This document shows positions 12,700-25,080 of a DNA stretch of 64,000 bases, in pieces. The stretch lies in assembly GCF_000004075.3 (NCBI RefSeq), contig NC_026657.2:3968001-4032000 (forward strand), in the 5' to 3' direction. The notes under the pieces are model-generated. The model saw nothing but the letters and a program-made list of their open reading frames with translations. It had not been told where the DNA came from and made no database searches. Each line of letters begins with the position of its first letter. Position 1 is the first letter of the stretch. This DNA is from Cucumis sativus. Taxonomy: Eukaryota; Streptophyta; Magnoliopsida; Cucurbitales; Cucurbitaceae. Position numbers and translations under genes: made by a program.

Positions 12700-14080
12700 T
12701 TGGTAGAAATTTAATATGGTTTTCTCTAGATTAATAAAATAAGCTTATTATAAATCACAAGCTTATCTAACTTATTGCTTCTTTCAGAGTAATATATAAT
12801 TACATGTTAATTTAAAGCGTCGAATGCACAACCAAATCATTGGTTGTCAATCAATAGCAATAATGTAGAATAATCAATAAATCAAGGATAAAACTCATAG
12901 ACAAGAAATACAATCATACTATCCAAATACTCTAAAAAATAGGATGAATTTCTACAAAACCCTCAAAACTAGAAAGAGCAAAGATCTTACCTTCCCATAA
13001 TGGTGAAAAAGATAATGATCCACCTCGTTTTTTGTTGATTATAGAGATAAGATAAAATCAAACCTAAAAATTAATGTTGTAGATAGATAGACAACGAAAG
13101 AAACAGAGAAAATGACTAGTCATTTGCCTAAAACAGTCATTATAAAAAGAAATATCGTGCATCTTTCGCATAGGTTTAGTTTAATTGACTTAGTCAAATC
13201 AAATCAATACATATATTTAATATAATCGTGGTTGTTTCCTAACCTACATTATGTGTATCTAATACATATTAGTATTAAATGTGAATTTGATTCTTATTAA
13301 ATTAATATTTAAACTACTTCAAATATTTAATTCTATCATGAATTAATTTTGAGAAATATTCAGAATTAAATTTATATTATAAAATTTAATTAAAATTTAA
13401 ATTTAAATCACTCTACATTATATTATTTTTCTAAGTGTATTTGAACATTTCAAATTTTTATTCAAGACAATCTTACCTCAATACATTTTACGAGCTAGAA
13501 ATGAGACCTAATAAATCTATAGACCAGAAGTTTCGACTATATGAGATTCATTTGTTAAACTCATTATTAATCACATTAATCAATATCCATTAACTATGTG
13601 AACAATTCACTAAAGACTAACAGCTGCACACTTCTTACTATAAATACATTTATGAGTCCATGGATATAGACTAGTAACAACAAATTAATTAAATTAGTCC
13701 TTCACAAGTGTTCATAAAACCAGTTGTGTCAAATTATCATTTTACTCCTCGTTACTTCTAAATAATCATTAAATATTTGTGTTCTTACAATGAACAACAT
13801 GCTTATGGTCTAAAAATTAAACATAAATTGCATGCCCTCGAACCAATGAGAGATAGAATAGGGTCCTTTGTGCAAATTTTGGAGTCACCATTTAAGGGAT
13901 TAATCATATCTACTTACATGAGAGCTGAGAAAGAGTGAATTTCATCTTGTATTATTATGTTCTAAGTTTATGGTTGCTCGGTCTTGCTCCAAAAATGGTA
14001 GGCTATTGAATCAACAAATTGATCACTCTTGCTCATACAAATTAAAGAACAACCCCCAATAGAATTTTAAGTAATGTCTA
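12700..14080. mobile_element. Probable decayed LTR-retrotransposon non-coding segment
   Basis: This 1.4-kb block has no long open frame and less simple sequence than its surroundings. Read on the minus strand it has the feel of a long terminal repeat or leader of a Ty1/copia-like element (for example TGAATTGTTCACATAG near 13590-13605 and a TCTCATTGGTTCGAGGGCAT stretch near 13834-13853). I could not find its two ends, target duplication or primer site, so the call is tentative and the edges are approximate. Confidence 0.3.
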
Positions 14081-15604
14081 TCAGTATCATTGATATAATC
14101 TAAAATTTTATTATATTTTGTAAATATTTTTGTTCATTATACTATATTGGAAAATGTCCCTAAACAAAATATACTCATTAAACTCTCTTAGTTGTTTTTT
14201 TCTTTTTCGGAGAGAAATCGTTGCTGCTTCATCTTTTGTAGAAGTGAGAAAAGAGACCATATATACAGAAGCAGGGAGGCAACCAACACTCACAAAACAA
14301 AATTAATCATAAATAAATAACCGATTTAAATATCATTTATTTGGAAATGGTTTTCGGTTTTGGAAAGTTTAGTTTACCAAAAAACGTTTATGATAAAAAA
14401 AAATATACATTATTATTTTATTACTCCTCTCCTCGCCACACCACGTCCAATCAACAAGCAGACGAACGACGACAACGGGAGTGTGGAGATGTAGGCATAT
14501 CTACATTTGTCTATCTCTTCACCCCTTCCAAAACTTGGGTGGCCTTAGAGCCCAAACTCATGGATGGATCTACGAATTTATAAAGGAGACTGCAGTTAGC
14601 AACGTGGAAATGCATGTATTGAATAAAATAATAATAAATATTTGCTTACTCAACGTTTTCATTTAACAATAATCTCACTTGAAAAAGATTTACTATCCTC
14701 CTCACTTATAGGCTAGTAGACTATTTTAATCTATAGTATATCATGCTGGCTAATAAATTTCAATGACATAATTAGTTTGTTGAATGTACATAACCTAAAA
14801 TTAAACATTCAAAAGTATATAAACTAAAATTGAACAAACTCAAAAAAGTACAAGAACTAATAAATACTATATTTAATTTATATATATGTTGATGTTAAAT
14901 GTGGACAAAAAGAAACACGTCTAACCTTGAGAAGAAATTAAAAAGTTATTAGATATACCATGTGGAAACTATAAGGATGTATTTTTAAACGGTTTAGTTT
15001 AGAATTTATCTTAAATCTACCTTTGTATGAGATTTTTTAAAATACTAAGCAACAAATCTTATAGATTATTTTTAAATATTCGCAAAATGAATTAAAGTAT
15101 TTATTAAATATAATAAAATATCACAATTTATCTATAAATTTAACGAAATATAGTTTGAGAATGATTCAAACATGTTTGAGTTAGGTAGAAAACAGATTTG
15201 TATATATGGCTTTAAATGCATTTATATTAATGAACTAAACCCACCTTTAAGAACCTAAATGAAAAAAAATGAAGTAGGGATAACTAAGCAACTTATTACT
15301 TTAATTAAAAGGGTTCATTAATTATCATTCAAAACTGTCATATTCACCTATGCTTCTACCTAATACTATCATTTTAAATATTGTTGACATCTAATTTAAC
15401 TTTATTCCATATTTGTATATATACATTAGGAAATTGTTTCAAGAATTTCCTTAGGGGAAGATATATCATTATTTTTTGCTTGGTTCCAATCTCCAATTTT
15501 ATATTCCTTTATTGCTTTGATTTTTAAAAAAAATTAAATTAATAACATTATTAAATCTTTTATATAACATATTTGCTATAATTTTAAATATAAAAATTTT
15601 AATT

Positions 15605-15965
15605 TATACTCAAATTTAAAGTGGAGTGAACTAATAATCGAAACCATTTAAATCTTGAATTTTGAGAGTTGTATCAATTTTAATCCAAAACTAACAACGG
15701 TATCAATTTAGATTCTAAATGTATCCATTTAATTTTTAAATTTATATAAATATATTAATTTAAACTCTTCGTTATGTTTTATTTTAACACACAAATGAAA
15801 GTTAAAGGTTTAAATTAATGTATTTATGAAGTTTAATATTTAAACTAATGCAATTATCAGTTTAGGATTTAAATTGATACAACCAAAAATTCACGGTTTG
15901 AATTAATACAATTATTAGAACTATTAGTTTACGGTCTAAACTAATATTTTATGTAATTTAAAATT
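15605..15965. repeat. Dispersed AATTGATACAA-type repeat, left copy
   Basis: Repeated phrases TATCAATTTA, TTTAAATTGATACAA and TTAATACAATTATTAG, with a short CTTCGTTATGTTTTATTTTAACACAC core. A related stretch with the same order of phrases lies at about 19885-20235, so the two copies sit on either side of the lipid-transfer gene. Confidence 0.5.
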
Positions 15966-16066
15966 TAAAAAACTGGTTCTCTAACAGTTATGATGTTTGC
16001 AGACAAACGTGGAATAGTTAATTTATTAAATAGTTAAAAAGTCAAATTAAATTAAATCTCGAAACA

Positions 16067-16260
16067 TTTTTAAAAATAGTAAAATAAATTAAAATATTTA
16101 CTAGTTATAGTAAAATTTTGGATTTTATGAATGATAACCACCGATAGAATTCTATCAATATCATAGAAGCATTCAGTAGTTATAGATGTCTATTATTAGA
16201 ATTTAAAATTTTTGTTATACATTTAAAATATTTTGTCAAATTTGTTTTTTTACTGTTCTC
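16067..16260. repeat. TCTATC-type short AT-rich repeat, copy B
   Basis: Begins TTTTTAAAAATAGTAAAATA, nearly identical to the start of copy A for about 60 bases, then CCGATAGAATTCTATCAATA in the centre and a degenerate inverted end. Confidence 0.55.
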
Positions 16261-17434
16261 TTGAATCTTTTAAATTTTCTCAATTAAATAGTTAATTTAT
16301 TACCAAAAAAACTCCATTTAAATACCTAACTCTTGAAGTGGAACTCTCTGTTCCAAAACCTTCCAAATAATGTTAAAAGCATAACAATATATCATATTAA
16401 ATTATCGAACTAACTACCGAAATAAATTAAATACGGTCAACTTTGAAATAAAATGTTTTATTGTTTCACCTTATATATATTATATATACACACTTACGAT
16501 AGGAAAAATACATTATAATATAAAATTACAACAAAAAAAAGACTCGAAAATTGAACGTTTACTTCGTAAAACTTCAATTTATTCGTGTTGTTTGTTTGTA
16601 TTTTTTATACGTTATATCAAGTACATTGTAATTAAAAATTATAAACCCCTTAGAAAAATGTAGGTTTAGTTTATACTTATAAAATAACTTCTTTTTCTCT
16701 TTATTTTTTATTTCTTCAGTCAAGTATATTAAATTTAAAATTATAAACACTTGACTCTAGAAAATTGTCCGTTTACTTAAGAAAATATAGACTCGTTTGA
16801 TAAGAAACCTAAAAACAAGAATTTAAATGTAAAGTTTACCAATGAATGTGAAAAGTAGAGGAAAAAGGAAAGGTAGTTTTATATTTGTAAATGTTGAAAG
16901 GATAAAGTTTCTGAATGAATGTAAAATAGTAAAAAAAAAAAAATATATATTGAGATACATATTCACAATTGAAGTTGAATTTTTTTCATGAAGTTGAATT
17001 TTTTTCACGAACTTGAATTAGTTGGTATACCAAGTCAAAGGATTATTAATTAGTGAGAAAGTATTATATATATACAACCTTAATATGATAAATGTTTCAT
17101 ACCACCTCCACTTAATGTGTCATGTTAATGAGAGTTTAAAGTTTGCACCCAACCTACTAAACTAATATCAATATTTAGGACAAATTTAGAACATGGTAGA
17201 GGTGGAAATACTAGAAAATTTTCCACTTAAAGAAATATGTATATGAGTTAGATTTTGTTGGTGGAGTGAAAACTAAAACTAAATTAACAAGTACTAAAAT
17301 GCAAATATTGTTTCTTTATAAGGACTAAAATGTAAATATACCTTCTTTATTTTTCTGTGTTGAATTCCTTGACTTGACTCGACTTGAGAATGAGATGTGC
17401 ACATTACAGCTCCCAAGTCCCTCCCCAGGCGCTC

Positions 17435-17442
17435 TATAAATA
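17435..17442 (+). promoter_or_regulatory. TATA box of the lipid-transfer gene
   Basis: TATAAATA lies in an otherwise GC-richer stretch (CAGGCGCTCTATAAATAACG) 66-73 bases before the ATG at 17508. That would put the transcription start near 17465-17475 and leave a leader of about 35-45 bases. Confidence 0.65.
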
Positions 17443-17507
17443 ACGAAGCACGCAAGGGAGCTAAGGCAAGGCGGGCATTTGTTTGAGTGAGGACTTTTAT
17501 CAAACAG

Positions 17508-19464
17508 ATGGTGGGCATTATTAAAATGGGGCGTTGGGGGTTGGTGATGGCAGTGGTGGCAATAATGGCGATGGCGGTGGGGGAAGTGGCGGCGCTGACG
17601 GCGGCAGAGTGTCAAGCGGAGAGAGATATGGCGGTGAATGCGTGCAAATCGGTGTTGTTCGGGAGAAATCCGTCGCCGGCGTGCTGTCAGAGGGCGAGAG
17701 TAAGTCATACAGTGTGTATTTGCCCGGCGGTGACGCCTAAGCTAATGACATATGTGGATCCTATTCGCGCCATTCGACTCATAGAAAGCTGCGGCCGTAA
17801 GGTTCCTCGCCATTTCAAATGTGGAAGTAAGCAATTAACGTCTCTCTCTCTTTTTAACTTTCCATTTTTCATAATTGATTTCAACTTTGGAATGGTTTAA
17901 AATGTCGGACCTCCCTATTTTTATAAAAGTTTTATAACCATTTTTTAAAATAGCAAAATAAACTAAAATATTTAAAAATTATACAAAATTTTAGATTCTA
18001 TCGATAATAGTAATTAATAAACTTCTATCACCGTTTATCAATATTGTGATAAAAATATATCAATGACTATCAACTTTTATTATTGATGAAATCTGAAAAT
18101 TTTGATATATATTGTAAATATTTTGTTAAATTTGTTATTGTTAACAATTTCTCAAACTTTTAATTTTATACCAATGCAAATCAAATAAAAAAAATTTAAA
18201 AATAAATTTAAATGACCATGTTTTTAAGCTAGTTAAGTTGTCTAAAATTATTTATAATATATTTAAGGGATAGTTGCAAATTTAGCAATTAAATTCAAAT
18301 TTATTAAGTATATAGCACAATTTTAAAAAGTTTGCAAATATAGCAAAATTTGTCAAATTCTATCATGATATAAGTCTATCACTGATAGATCATGTTGTAA
18401 ATATTGGTCTATCACTGATATACCATATGAAGTTCATCAGCGATACAAGTCTATCAGTAATAGTTTTGCTATATTTGTAACTTTTTTAAATTGTTGCTAT
18501 ATCCTTAATTATTATTGCTAAAATAGTCATCCATTGCAATTTTTCTATATTTAAATGAGTGTCATTTTTTGTTATTACTCTTTTATGATCCAATGAAAAT
18601 ACTAGTTTATTCTTAACGTGAATATAAAAATATGAAATGAAGGGAACATATTTAGTACAATTTAAAATTTATAAATTTATTAAGTACAACTTAAAATTGA
18701 AAAATTATTTTAAATAACAAAATGTCGATAAATATTTTAACTTCTATCGGTGTCTATCAATATCATTAATAAACATAAGTAGAAGTCTATTAGTATCCAT
18801 AGTTCTAATCGATTGATTCTAATTTTATTATATTTATAAATATTTTAATTTATTTTCGTATATTTAAATATAATAGAAAAGAACTCTAAACGAAAAGAGA
18901 CCAAATCCTTTAAATAATTCATGATAAAAATAATTGACAAGTTCTTGTTGTTTTGTAAGTAGGACAATCAAAGTATTTATAATTATTGGACTGAAAAAGC
19001 ACTTTCATTAAATACGAAAATGTATGGTAAAGTGAGCGGAAAAGGGTCATGATATTGAAATATTAAAATAAATTATAAGCATATTTTTTTCAACTAATGT
19101 GAATTATTAAGCAACATTAGGGATTATATACTCTAAAACAGTTGTACGGATTTTATATTTTTTAAAAAAAAAAGTTCTATACCTAAATTTCATAAATTTG
19201 CTCATGTGAAATATACAAGTTTTTTAATTAAATTAATTTAACTCCAACATAATTATGTTTTGGCTGATTTATTTATGCATATGGAACTTTATTTTAAAAT
19301 AACTAAAAAAGACACGGAGAGACTTCTATCAATATTAAACTTGTATTAGTTTCTATTAATGATAGACTTTCATCCGTTTAGTATATTTTTTAAAATGTCT
19401 ATATCTATCTTATTGATACTTTTTATCAATTAATGTTTGTAATGCAGGTTTTACCACTCCATGA
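17508..19464 (+). CDS. Lipid-transfer-like 8-cysteine protein, secreted
   Basis: Two exons, 17508-17826 and 19448-19464, 111 residues. The second exon adds only the last residues (FTTP and stop) and completes a split Ser codon; GCGG..KCGS-FTTP type endings are usual in DIR1/At5g55450-like proteins. A hydrophobic signal peptide (LVMAVVAIMAMAVGEVAA) is followed by the eight-cysteine pattern: EC, NAC, CC, CIC, SC, KC. That fold binds lipids in the cell wall space; some relatives act in systemic defence signalling, but this cannot be told from sequence. Two in-frame ATG codons (17508 and 17526) are possible; I chose the first because it is the first after the TATA box. Intron of 1.6 kb is large for so small a gene and is filled with repeats. 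Confidence 0.88.
17938..18155. repeat. TCTATC-type repeat in lipid-transfer intron, copy C
   Basis: Starts TTTTTTAAAATAGCAAAATA and has the typical ACAAAATTTTAGATTCTATC, a TCTATCACCGTTTATCAATA centre and an inverted end GATGAAATCTGAAAATTTTG. Confidence 0.55.
18262..18550. repeat. TCTATC-type repeat in lipid-transfer intron, copy D
   Basis: Inverted ends (GATAGTTGCAAATTTAGCAA at the left, TTGCTAAAATAGTCATCCAT at the right) enclose several TCTATCACTGATAGA palindromes. This is the longest and best ordered copy here. Confidence 0.55.
18690..19400. repeat. Further degenerate TCTATC-type pieces in the same intron
   Basis: Around 18700-18868 (CTTCTATCGGTGTCTATCAA with TTTAATTTATTTTCGTATAT at the end) and around 19318-19395 (GACTTCTATCAATATTAAAC with ATTAATGATAGACTTTC). 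Both are partial and diverged. Confidence 0.4.
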
Positions 19465-19614
19465 AAATTATCGAGATGAGATTACCCAAGCAAATCTCGA
19501 TATAAAAACGATGGACACAAATTAAGTTATTGTGTATCTTTTTTTTTTTTTTTTTTTGTTCTTCAATGTTTAATGTTAATTAATATCCACTACTTTTATG
19601 TATGACTTTAGTTT

Positions 19615-19635
19615 AAAAAATAATAATAAATAAAG
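19615..19635 (+). terminator. Candidate poly(A) signal of the lipid-transfer gene
   Basis: AATAATAATAAATAAAG about 155 bases after the stop codon, in an AT-rich 3' part followed by T-rich sequence. Fits a plant near-upstream element; the exact cleavage site is not visible. Confidence 0.4.
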
Positions 19636-19884
19636 TTTGTTAAGCTTAATGTATTTTCTTTTTCTTTTTCCCTATGATTGAAGATTTGAGATTGAAATCA
19701 CTATGTATTGTGGTTATTTATTTATTTTATTGTGCATTTCTACTACTTCTTTTTCTATTTACAAATTTGACATTTTCTTTCTCTTTTTTTTTTTCATTTA
19801 CAATATAATATTTTTAGAGTGGGTGTTTCATGTACTCTAAGAATTGTTAAGTGTATACTAACCAAGATTAAAATAAATAAGGAA

Positions 19885-20235
19885 AATTTTTAATTTATAT
19901 ACGTGAATTTTGGAATTTGTATCGATTTAAACTTTTAAACTAATAATTATATTAATTTAAACCTTAAATTTTGGAGATTGTATCAATTCATACTTTAAAT
20001 TAATAATTATATCAATCTAGACTCTAAATTTTTTCAAAGGTATAATTTAGATCTTGAACTTCTATAAATATATCAATTTAAATTCTCGATTATGTTTTAC
20101 TTGAACACACTTATAAAATTTAAGAGTTTACGTTGAAACTTACAAAAATTTAAGATTTAAATTGATGCATTTTTTAAAGCTTATGGTATTGTAAATAGAT
20201 ACAATCCCGAGTTAATGGGTATAAATCGATATTTG
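19885..20235. repeat. Dispersed AATTGATACAA-type repeat, right copy
   Basis: Contains TTGTATCGATTTAAACTTTT, TGTATCAATTCATACTTTAA, CTCGATTATGTTTTACTTGA and ACACACTTATAAAATTTAAG in the same order as the stretch at 15.6-15.97 kb, with much divergence. Confidence 0.5.
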
Positions 20236-20742
20236 TCTAATAAATAAATAAACAATTCACTCTCTTAAAAGAATTATATTAATTAAAGTATGAAACTTTC
20301 ATAATTTAATTTACACTTTCATTATAAAACTTTTGATATGTTATTCTCATATATCATTATGAAACTACTTTAATCAAATAAAATAATAATGATTTTTACT
20401 AAGATGAGTATTTTTAGAAGAAAAAAAACTGCAATACTTTAATTCTTTTTTTTTTCTACTAATTTGAAAATAAATAATGAGGCAATTTGTTTGCTACTTT
20501 GAATATGATTTTTGGAGAACAAATTACTTAATTGATAGGGTATTGTTTGAATAACTATTTGGATAAATAATTCAAAGAAGAAAAAGACTTTATTATAAAG
20601 ATATTGTATCAATTAATCTATACTATAAACTTCTGATTTCATCAAACATGATCCTTAAACTTGAGTAAATGATAAAATTTTCATCTTAATTTAATTTTCG
20701 ATAGGTTCACCTACTAGTTTTGTTAATATGCAGATAGCTTAA

Positions 20743-21090
20743 CTAACTAACATCAATTTTTATTATCATCCTCAACAATTGCAATTCAATCCCCCCACAT
20801 CCCCACATTGTTGGTAAAAAGAAAAGTTTGGTTCTCGATCTGCTGGAGTATAACATGGATGGCCAAACATGTGAAAATGTTGGACATTTAGCTTTAATTT
20901 GTTTTCTAGCTTCACAATTCCTACAAATGACTTTGTAAACATCTGGAGGAGAAGGTAAACCAACTGTAACATTTTTTGTTAAAGCTTTTTTAATGGATAT
21001 AACACTGGCATGATCAAGACGTTTATGACACAAAGCAGGTTCATTTTGTTTAGAAATGTTTGTAAACAACATTAATAACATTGGGAAACC
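20743..21090 (-). pseudogene. Ty1/copia polyprotein fragment with internal deletion
   Basis: Reading down from 21081, the minus strand shows a GAG-pre-integrase domain: CHKRLDHASV, KNVTVGLPSP and ICRNCEARKQ, with Cys in place of the usual Trp before the first His. Directly after it (about 20900) the frame shifts and what follows resembles the part that normally lies behind the integrase catalytic core (FGHPCY, DREPNF). So the whole integrase core is missing. No terminal repeats were seen. This is a dead relic, 0.56 kb beyond the end of the PHD gene. Confidence 0.65.
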
Positions 21091-21642
21091 AAAGAAAACA
21101 ATTGTTAGAGGAGTCCATACTTGAATGATGAATGAATTGTCTAATTTTCTTTTATCTCAATAGTTTGAGGGGTTATCATTCTATACACATAGTGGCCATT
21201 GGCCAAGATCGTTAAGAGAGAAATTCTCTCATTTGGCCAAAATAGTTAAGATAAGAACTTGTCTCCTTACACTAAATATTTTATCCACAGAAACAATACA
21301 GCAAGAAAAATAAATCCTCTTACTAGTGACAAGACTTTGCTTCTCTTATAAGTAGAATTCACCATTTTTGCTTCACTGAAAATTTTGTGTATATATTATA
21401 AATTTCAGGCATTTATAAAAAAAATGGAACGTCTACAATACAAGGGCACCTCTTTCGTTGTGAAAGCAAGGCATGTGTTGTTGAGATGATACAATAATAT
21501 TCAAACAGGGGGGTCCTAAGAGAGAAAGGACTTGGGGATTCATATGGGGTATTGGCAAGAAACAACTTTATATTACACTCACAAAGAAGAAACAAACTGG
21601 GAGTATAGCTACCTACTTCTAAACATTTGAGTATTGGAACAT

Positions 21643-21810
21643 TCATCCATCAACTTGTTCTTGCAAAGGTTGGCTCTGTATTTGTTCTTGCAAAGGTTGA
21701 CTCTGTATTTGTTCTTGCAAAGGTTGACTCTGTATTTGTTCTTGCGAAGGTTGACTCTGTATTTGTTCTTGCGACGGTTGACTCTGTATTTCTTCTTGCA
21801 AGGGTTGACT
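21643..21810 (-). repeat. 27-bp in-frame tandem repeat forming the last exon of the PHD gene
   Basis: Six units of 27 bases on the minus strand encode SQPLQEQIQ with small changes (EEIQ, SQPSQ) and end in VDG and stop at 21645-21643. The preceding GATGCAG gives an acceptor, and the exon continues exon 6 in phase 0. On the plus strand the same bases also read open in two frames, but those are shadows. Confidence 0.75.
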
Positions 21811-24800
21811 CTGCATCACGGCAAGAAACAGATCAACAATCTTCCAATTTGAGAAATGTTTGTAAGAGACAGAAATACATGGTTATGACATGAAAACATG
21901 AGAAAATCAAGAAAGAAGAAGCATGCGACAACTAACAACTCTCATTCCACAAGAGTGCTTCTATACCTAGTGCTTTTAAAGTATAAAGTGCAATAGTCTT
22001 CCGGGGTTTAGGCACAATGTGTGAAGGAAAAAAAGGTTCTTTTTGTGAGGCACACTAATGCAATAGTACATAAAGGGAAAGCATAGTTGAAGTAAAAATA
22101 TGAAGAAAAAAAACAAAAAACAAAGACCTAAACACAAGAAATTTGCATTTAGGTTTACTAATATTGACTTTTTTTAGTTAATAAAGGAAAACCCTAATAA
22201 TTACTATTTTAAAAAAAAATGAAAAAGACTCAAGCACTTGAGCCACGCCTTATTTTGTGAGCCTCGCTTTTTTAAGGAAAAACGAGGCACCAAATCTGTA
22301 TCTTACCCTTAGGCGCACCATTTGCACCTTGCATCTAAGTGCACGGCCCAGAGAGCTATTAAAACACTGACCGTACAACAGGCCAACTTCAAGTGGATTA
22401 CGCACATCCACTTTAATGGAGAAATCAAATGATATTCTTTATGGATTACAAACATCATAGCAATAGAGTGCCTTCAATTGACACATATCCTAAATGGATG
22501 AATTAACAAACAGAAGACCACCGATTTAAAGGGATGAAAAATAAATAGCAAGCTACGACCAACAAAGATCTTAGAATAAATGGGGACTAAAAAGTCCATT
22601 ACCTGTGTCACTGAGAAGTTTTCACAAATGGCGCCAGTAAAAGGTACAAATTCCTTACTAGCTTCAGTATAAAACCATCTGCAAATCCATAATTTACCAT
22701 TATAAAGGGAACACGGCAAGCTAAATCATCCTCTAAGGAGAAATCAATCACAAATTATCGACCAACACACATTCAATAAAGGAGAAGTGCTTGATATCGG
22801 TCTCCAAAAGCAACAAATGGATTAGAGAATTGTCCAAGGAAATCGACGTACTTGCACAGGAAAATTGGCTTTATTCCATTATCTTCCCCAGGACTCAATT
22901 GTTTTCGTCTTTCAAGTTCTTCTTTATACTTTGCAACAGAAAGAACTTCACATGGTCCTCGAATTAAGCCCAGATCTAAACAAATATAGCCATCGGATGT
23001 ATATACCTACGGACATAATTACAAATATGAGGTCCATATATGAAACTCTCTACACCAACAGTGCAGAAATAAGTTTCCTGGAGTGACGTTAGGAATCACA
23101 TAGAAATAGACCACAATAATATGTGTGTGAGATCTTAGTATAACTTCTTGAGGTTTGTGCAATAACATATCTGAATGAAGAATCTCATAAAATGCACATA
23201 AGGGATGGGCCTACAAGGAAAATGGAGAAATTAAAGAAACAAAAGAAGAAAAAAGTGTACCTCATGTTCTTCAGGTGAGCACGGGTGGAGATGGGCAACT
23301 TCCTTTGGTAAGTCCTCATAAAAGTAACACTTCTTAAGAATAGCCCATTTCAACCCACTTTCATATTCATGGCTGAAGGACTGCATTAAAAGTAAAAGCT
23401 TTCCCATATTACTTCCAGGCAATTTTCAAAAATTGTAAGAAAACTATATGAATTCGACAATCAACTTAAATACTCTATTAGATAAGTTTTTAAGAGGTTT
23501 CAAACTATGCTTAACAATTTGCTCACATGAAGCCTATAGGGCATCAATTTCCCGTTGCTGGATTGAAAAAGAGCAAATTCTTCAACTTTATATGTCACAC
23601 CATCAACTCGACAGGATTTGTAATATGCCCTCATATCTAAAATCTGATATTGTTCACCGATCCATTCAACATTATGCAAGTCATTGGAAGAAGCACCGGG
23701 CTGCTCTCTATTTATGATGCTAGCTTCAAAATTTTCAACATTATTCTCCTGCAGAACTTCATGATCATCTTTCTTCACGATTGAAGTATCATGAGCACTT
23801 GCTGTTGAGGAGGGTATTTCTGGCCCTGCAGAAACCATTTTCTGATCAACAATTCGAGGAATGTCAGGGGGTTTAGGAAGACTAGAACTGTCAGCTGTTG
23901 TTTGGGATTCTTCTGGAGGCTCTTCTTTCGTTGAGGATTTATCATCACCTATTGATGCTTGAGAACTTTTAATGGGCTGAGCAGATGTTTCACTTGATAA
24001 CTCACCAGAAGAGGGTTCACAAACCAGCCCCAAGGATTTGGCTGGGGTATTCAAGGAAGTCGGTGAAGTTGGTATTGGTTTCTCATCTATGTCTTTCCTA
24101 ATTGGTAAAAAATTATTTCCATGAATCTCTTCCACATTCGAAATTTTGATACCAGATGATTCATTTGCATTGCTTCCATAGTCAGCAGGCTGAGGAGTTG
24201 GCAAATCTGAACCTCCATTAGAAACCAACTTCAACTGACCAGCACTGGCCTTCTGTTCTATGGCTCCTGATCTTTTCTCTAGTAGCTGAGTTCCACTGGT
24301 ATTGACTGATAATTTTGGTGGCGGGTTACTCCTCATGACACGCCCATATTTAGGAGGTAAAGGCTTCCCATTGCTTATAGTTAAACATCTTGGGCAGTGC
24401 CATTCGCCTCTAGGAATTGCTCTCTGATTAGGTGACTGTACACATTTCAAGTGATATCCTTTCTCACAAGCATCACATATAAGTACAGTATCAATCTCAT
24501 TAATGGTAACTTGACAAGTTTGGCAAGTCACAGCTTTGTTCATGTAATCTCTTGAAGGAGGATTCCAAGTAGGATGATCAGGCAGTTGTGGCTGTAAGAG
24601 CTTCTGAATAATTTTGACAATTTCATTGTGGTTATTAGAAAGTGAAGGTCCTTGCACAAAATTCATGTTCTGTAAAGGCGGCTGCAAACCAGTAAGATTT
24701 CCTGTCCCAGTTTGAGAAATAGGAGGTCTAAAGCTCTGGTCCCTTGCAGCTTGAGAAGACGATCTTAATGCCCTTGAGTCTGTGGTTCCCTGAGCATTAA

Positions 24801-25047
24801 CAGCAGAATGATTGGGAAACTTGTGCTCTGGCCCACCTTTAGTTGTCAAAGCAGACTGAGTTTGAGCAGACCATGTTGGAGCACTCGCCAGAGGATGATT
24901 TGCCAAAGAGTTAACTGAAAACCACCAAAAAAACATTCAATAACGAAATAAATGCAAAGTCAAAGCAACAAATTGTGAGCAAAGACTTTAACTTAACAAG
25001 CCACCTGGTCGAGTTTTATCCCCACTCTCACTCAAGGAAAAAAAAAA

Positions 25048-25080
<33 letters not shown>

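Larger units (their letters stand above)
11770..17430. other. Long intergenic region without genes
   Basis: Strongly AT-rich. It holds a 25-bp duplication near 12446-12495, a block at 12.7-14.1 kb that looks like the non-coding part of a retrotransposon, a GC-richer patch at 14410-14620 with a short open frame but no recognisable protein, and repeats at 15.6-16.0 and 16.07-16.26 kb. No exon of a known protein was found. Confidence 0.55.

Noticed and set aside
14341..14666. Open frames of 61-80 codons in a GC-richer patch
   Set aside because: No recognisable protein, no good splice partner, overlapping frames.
21627..21893. Plus-strand frames with VLAKVDSVF repeats
   Set aside because: They are the complement of the minus-strand glutamine-rich exon, which fits the PHD gene in frame.
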